A stretch of DNA of 7,193 bases from RGIG5579 sp045544655 (lineage in GTDB: Bacteria > Bacillota > Clostridia > Oscillospirales > SIG627). The stretch spans positions 1-7,193 of the forward strand of contig JAZPZL010000222.1 of NCBI GenBank assembly GCA_045544655.1. Reading direction: 5' to 3'. The position numbers and the translations under genes are program-made. The notes below the pieces were generated by a model. The model made no database searches and was not told where the DNA came from. It saw only the letters and a program-made list of their open reading frames with translations. Positions 6,286 through 7,193 of the stretch are shown here, one piece after another. The first letter of the stretch is position 1. Each line of letters opens with the position of its first letter.

Positions 6286-6313
6286 TTGAAAAAAGCCTTT
6301 GCCATGCTATAAT
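6286..6313 (+). promoter_or_regulatory. Promoter of the metallophosphoesterase gene
   Basis: TTGAAA (6286-6291), 16-base spacer, TATAAT (6308-6313) preceded by TGC (extended -10). It is the strongest promoter match in the window, beginning 9 bases after the GH127 stop. Predicted start near 6320, leader about 24 nt. No intrinsic terminator separates the two genes, so read-through from the hydrolase is possible. Confidence 0.75.
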
Positions 6314-6343
6314 GGGGGTATCAATTCAAAGGAGACCTCATCT

Positions 6344-7193
6344 ATGAGAATTTGGAAACGCCTGCTTGCCTGTATTCTGTCCTCCGCCTTTTTGCTCGGC
6401 GTTTATCCCTCTACAAATACCTACGCGGCTGAGACCTCGGCTTCCGTAGTGCTGAAATTTACAGGAGACGAAGCCTCTCTTGCGGGCTTTGCTGAAAGTC
6501 AGATCACCGTCACCCCGGGAAGCGGCACCCGAGCAAGCGGTTATTTCTTGGTGTATTACACGGATTCCACCCGGGTTTTACCCGATTACGATCAGGCGCT
6601 TTTCATCAAGATCGACGGCGCAAACCCCGTGACGGGCACCGTCAGCGACAAGCGGATGCTCCCACCCGGAGCAACCGGAATTGCGGTTTTTGAAAGTGAT
6701 TCTCACTTTATGGAGGAAACGCCCGATCTGAAGGATGCCATTGCCACCGCCGCGATTCCGCAAGCCAAGCAAACGCCCGACTTCGGAGAAGCACAATTTT
6801 CCTTCGGCACCCTTTCCGATACCCACATGAACTACGAGCAGCACGATCGCGGTGCCTACGCCAAGCTGGAATACGCCATGGATTTCTATGCGGAAAAGAA
6901 TATGGAGCTGGTGGTCATCGCAGGAGACGCTACCGGTGACCGCGGAGAAACGCCCGATCTGGAAGAGCAGTATGAAAAGCATCTGGAGATCCTGGCGGCT
7001 TCGGATTTTCCCGCCGATAAGGTTTACGAGGCCATCGGCAACCACGGAAATACCGCGGCAGACGCTCCCCTTCTGGATCAATACCTGGGCGGCGCAGACG
7101 AGATCCACCCTTATCAAAACTCCCCCTATTTTCACCTTTTGGTAAGCGGGAAAAACGGCGCAAGGGATAATTTGTTTATCTTCATGGCCCAGG
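6344..7193 (+). CDS. Secreted calcineurin-like metallophosphoesterase, 5' part only
   Basis: Partial: 283 codons from ATG 6344 run off the window end still in frame. AAAGGAG sits 9 bases upstream. Residues 1-28 are a Sec signal peptide (basic MRIWKR, hydrophobic LLACILSSAFLLGVY, cleavage probably after TYA28 or at A29), with no lipobox at the cut site. Residues ~33-140 look like a beta-rich extracellular domain (ASGYFLVYYTD, ALFIKIDG, LPPGATGIAVFESDS). The phosphoesterase core starts near 150: Asp159-x-His161 (LSDTHMNY), Gly194-Asp195 (VVIAGDATGDRGE) and Gly-Asn233-His234 (AIGNHGN), giving the first metal ligands and the Asn/His pair. The last His motifs would lie beyond the window. Two departures are visible: GDATGD instead of GDxxD, and Gly235 after GNH instead of Asp/Glu. 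Substrate unknown. It may share a transcript with GH127 but has its own promoter. Confidence 0.88.
   Translation, partial: MRIWKRLLACILSSAFLLGVYPSTNTYAAETSASVVLKFTGDEASLAGFAESQITVTPGSGTRASGYFLVYYTDSTRVLPDYDQALFIKIDGANPVTGTVSDKRMLPPGATGIAVFESDSHFMEETPDLKDAIATAAIPQAKQTPDFGEAQFSFGTLSDTHMNYEQHDRGAYAKLEYAMDFYAEKNMELVVIAGDATGDRGETPDLEEQYEKHLEILAASDFPADKVYEAIGNHGNTAADAPLLDQYLGGADEIHPYQNSPYFHLLVSGKNGARDNLFIFMAQ

Noticed and set aside
6578..7135. 185-codon minus-strand open frame
   Set aside because: Antisense to the metallophosphoesterase, which has a signal peptide, promoter, ribosome binding site and catalytic motifs; the antisense frame has none of these.

Overview
The window looks like a stretch of chromosome from an anaerobic, probably gut-associated Firmicutes/Clostridia bacterium. 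The reasons are a ferredoxin-dependent NfnAB pair, strong AAGGAG-type ribosome binding sites, promoters with TATAAT-like -10 boxes and upstream TG, an AraC-type regulator next to a GH127-type glycosidase, and short AT-rich intergenic gaps between moderately GC-rich genes. This placement is an inference from gene content; no rRNA, tRNA, mobile element or CRISPR was seen.

Minus strand, right to left from about 3360 to 73: a three-gene operon behind one clear promoter. Its order is nfnA (FAD/[2Fe-2S] small subunit), nfnB (2x[4Fe-4S], two-dinucleotide-domain large subunit) and a TIM-barrel sugar-phosphate isomerase/epimerase-like protein. nfnA and nfnB overlap by one base, and nfnB and the isomerase overlap by 8 bases if the GTG start is right. 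NfnAB couples NADH and reduced ferredoxin oxidation to NADP+ reduction. Why a sugar isomerase-like gene is attached to it is not obvious. The promoter region holds a 25-bp near-palindrome on the -35 box and a small hairpin in the leader.

Centre, 3419-6277: a divergent pair, an AraC-family regulator (minus) and a cytoplasmic GH127/DUF1680 glycoside hydrolase (plus), sharing a 141-bp gap. The gap has two face-to-face extended -10 promoters and an 8-bp inverted repeat with an 18-base spacer. One arm of the repeat sits where the glycosidase promoter lacks a -35 box, a layout expected for activator control by the neighbouring regulator. The hydrolase keeps the Glu/Cys/Cys-Cys metal-thiolate site of the family but has a remodelled segment around the expected acid/base glutamate.

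Right end, 6344 to the window edge: the first 283 codons of a secreted calcineurin-like metallophosphoesterase with its own strong promoter. It has a signal peptide, a beta-rich N-terminal domain and the first three metallophosphatase motifs; the remainder lies outside the window.

Overall this is mostly recognisable metabolic sequence. The points most worth a second look are the variant GH127 active-site segment, the putative AraC operator, the palindrome at the nfn promoter and the unexplained isomerase in the nfn operon.
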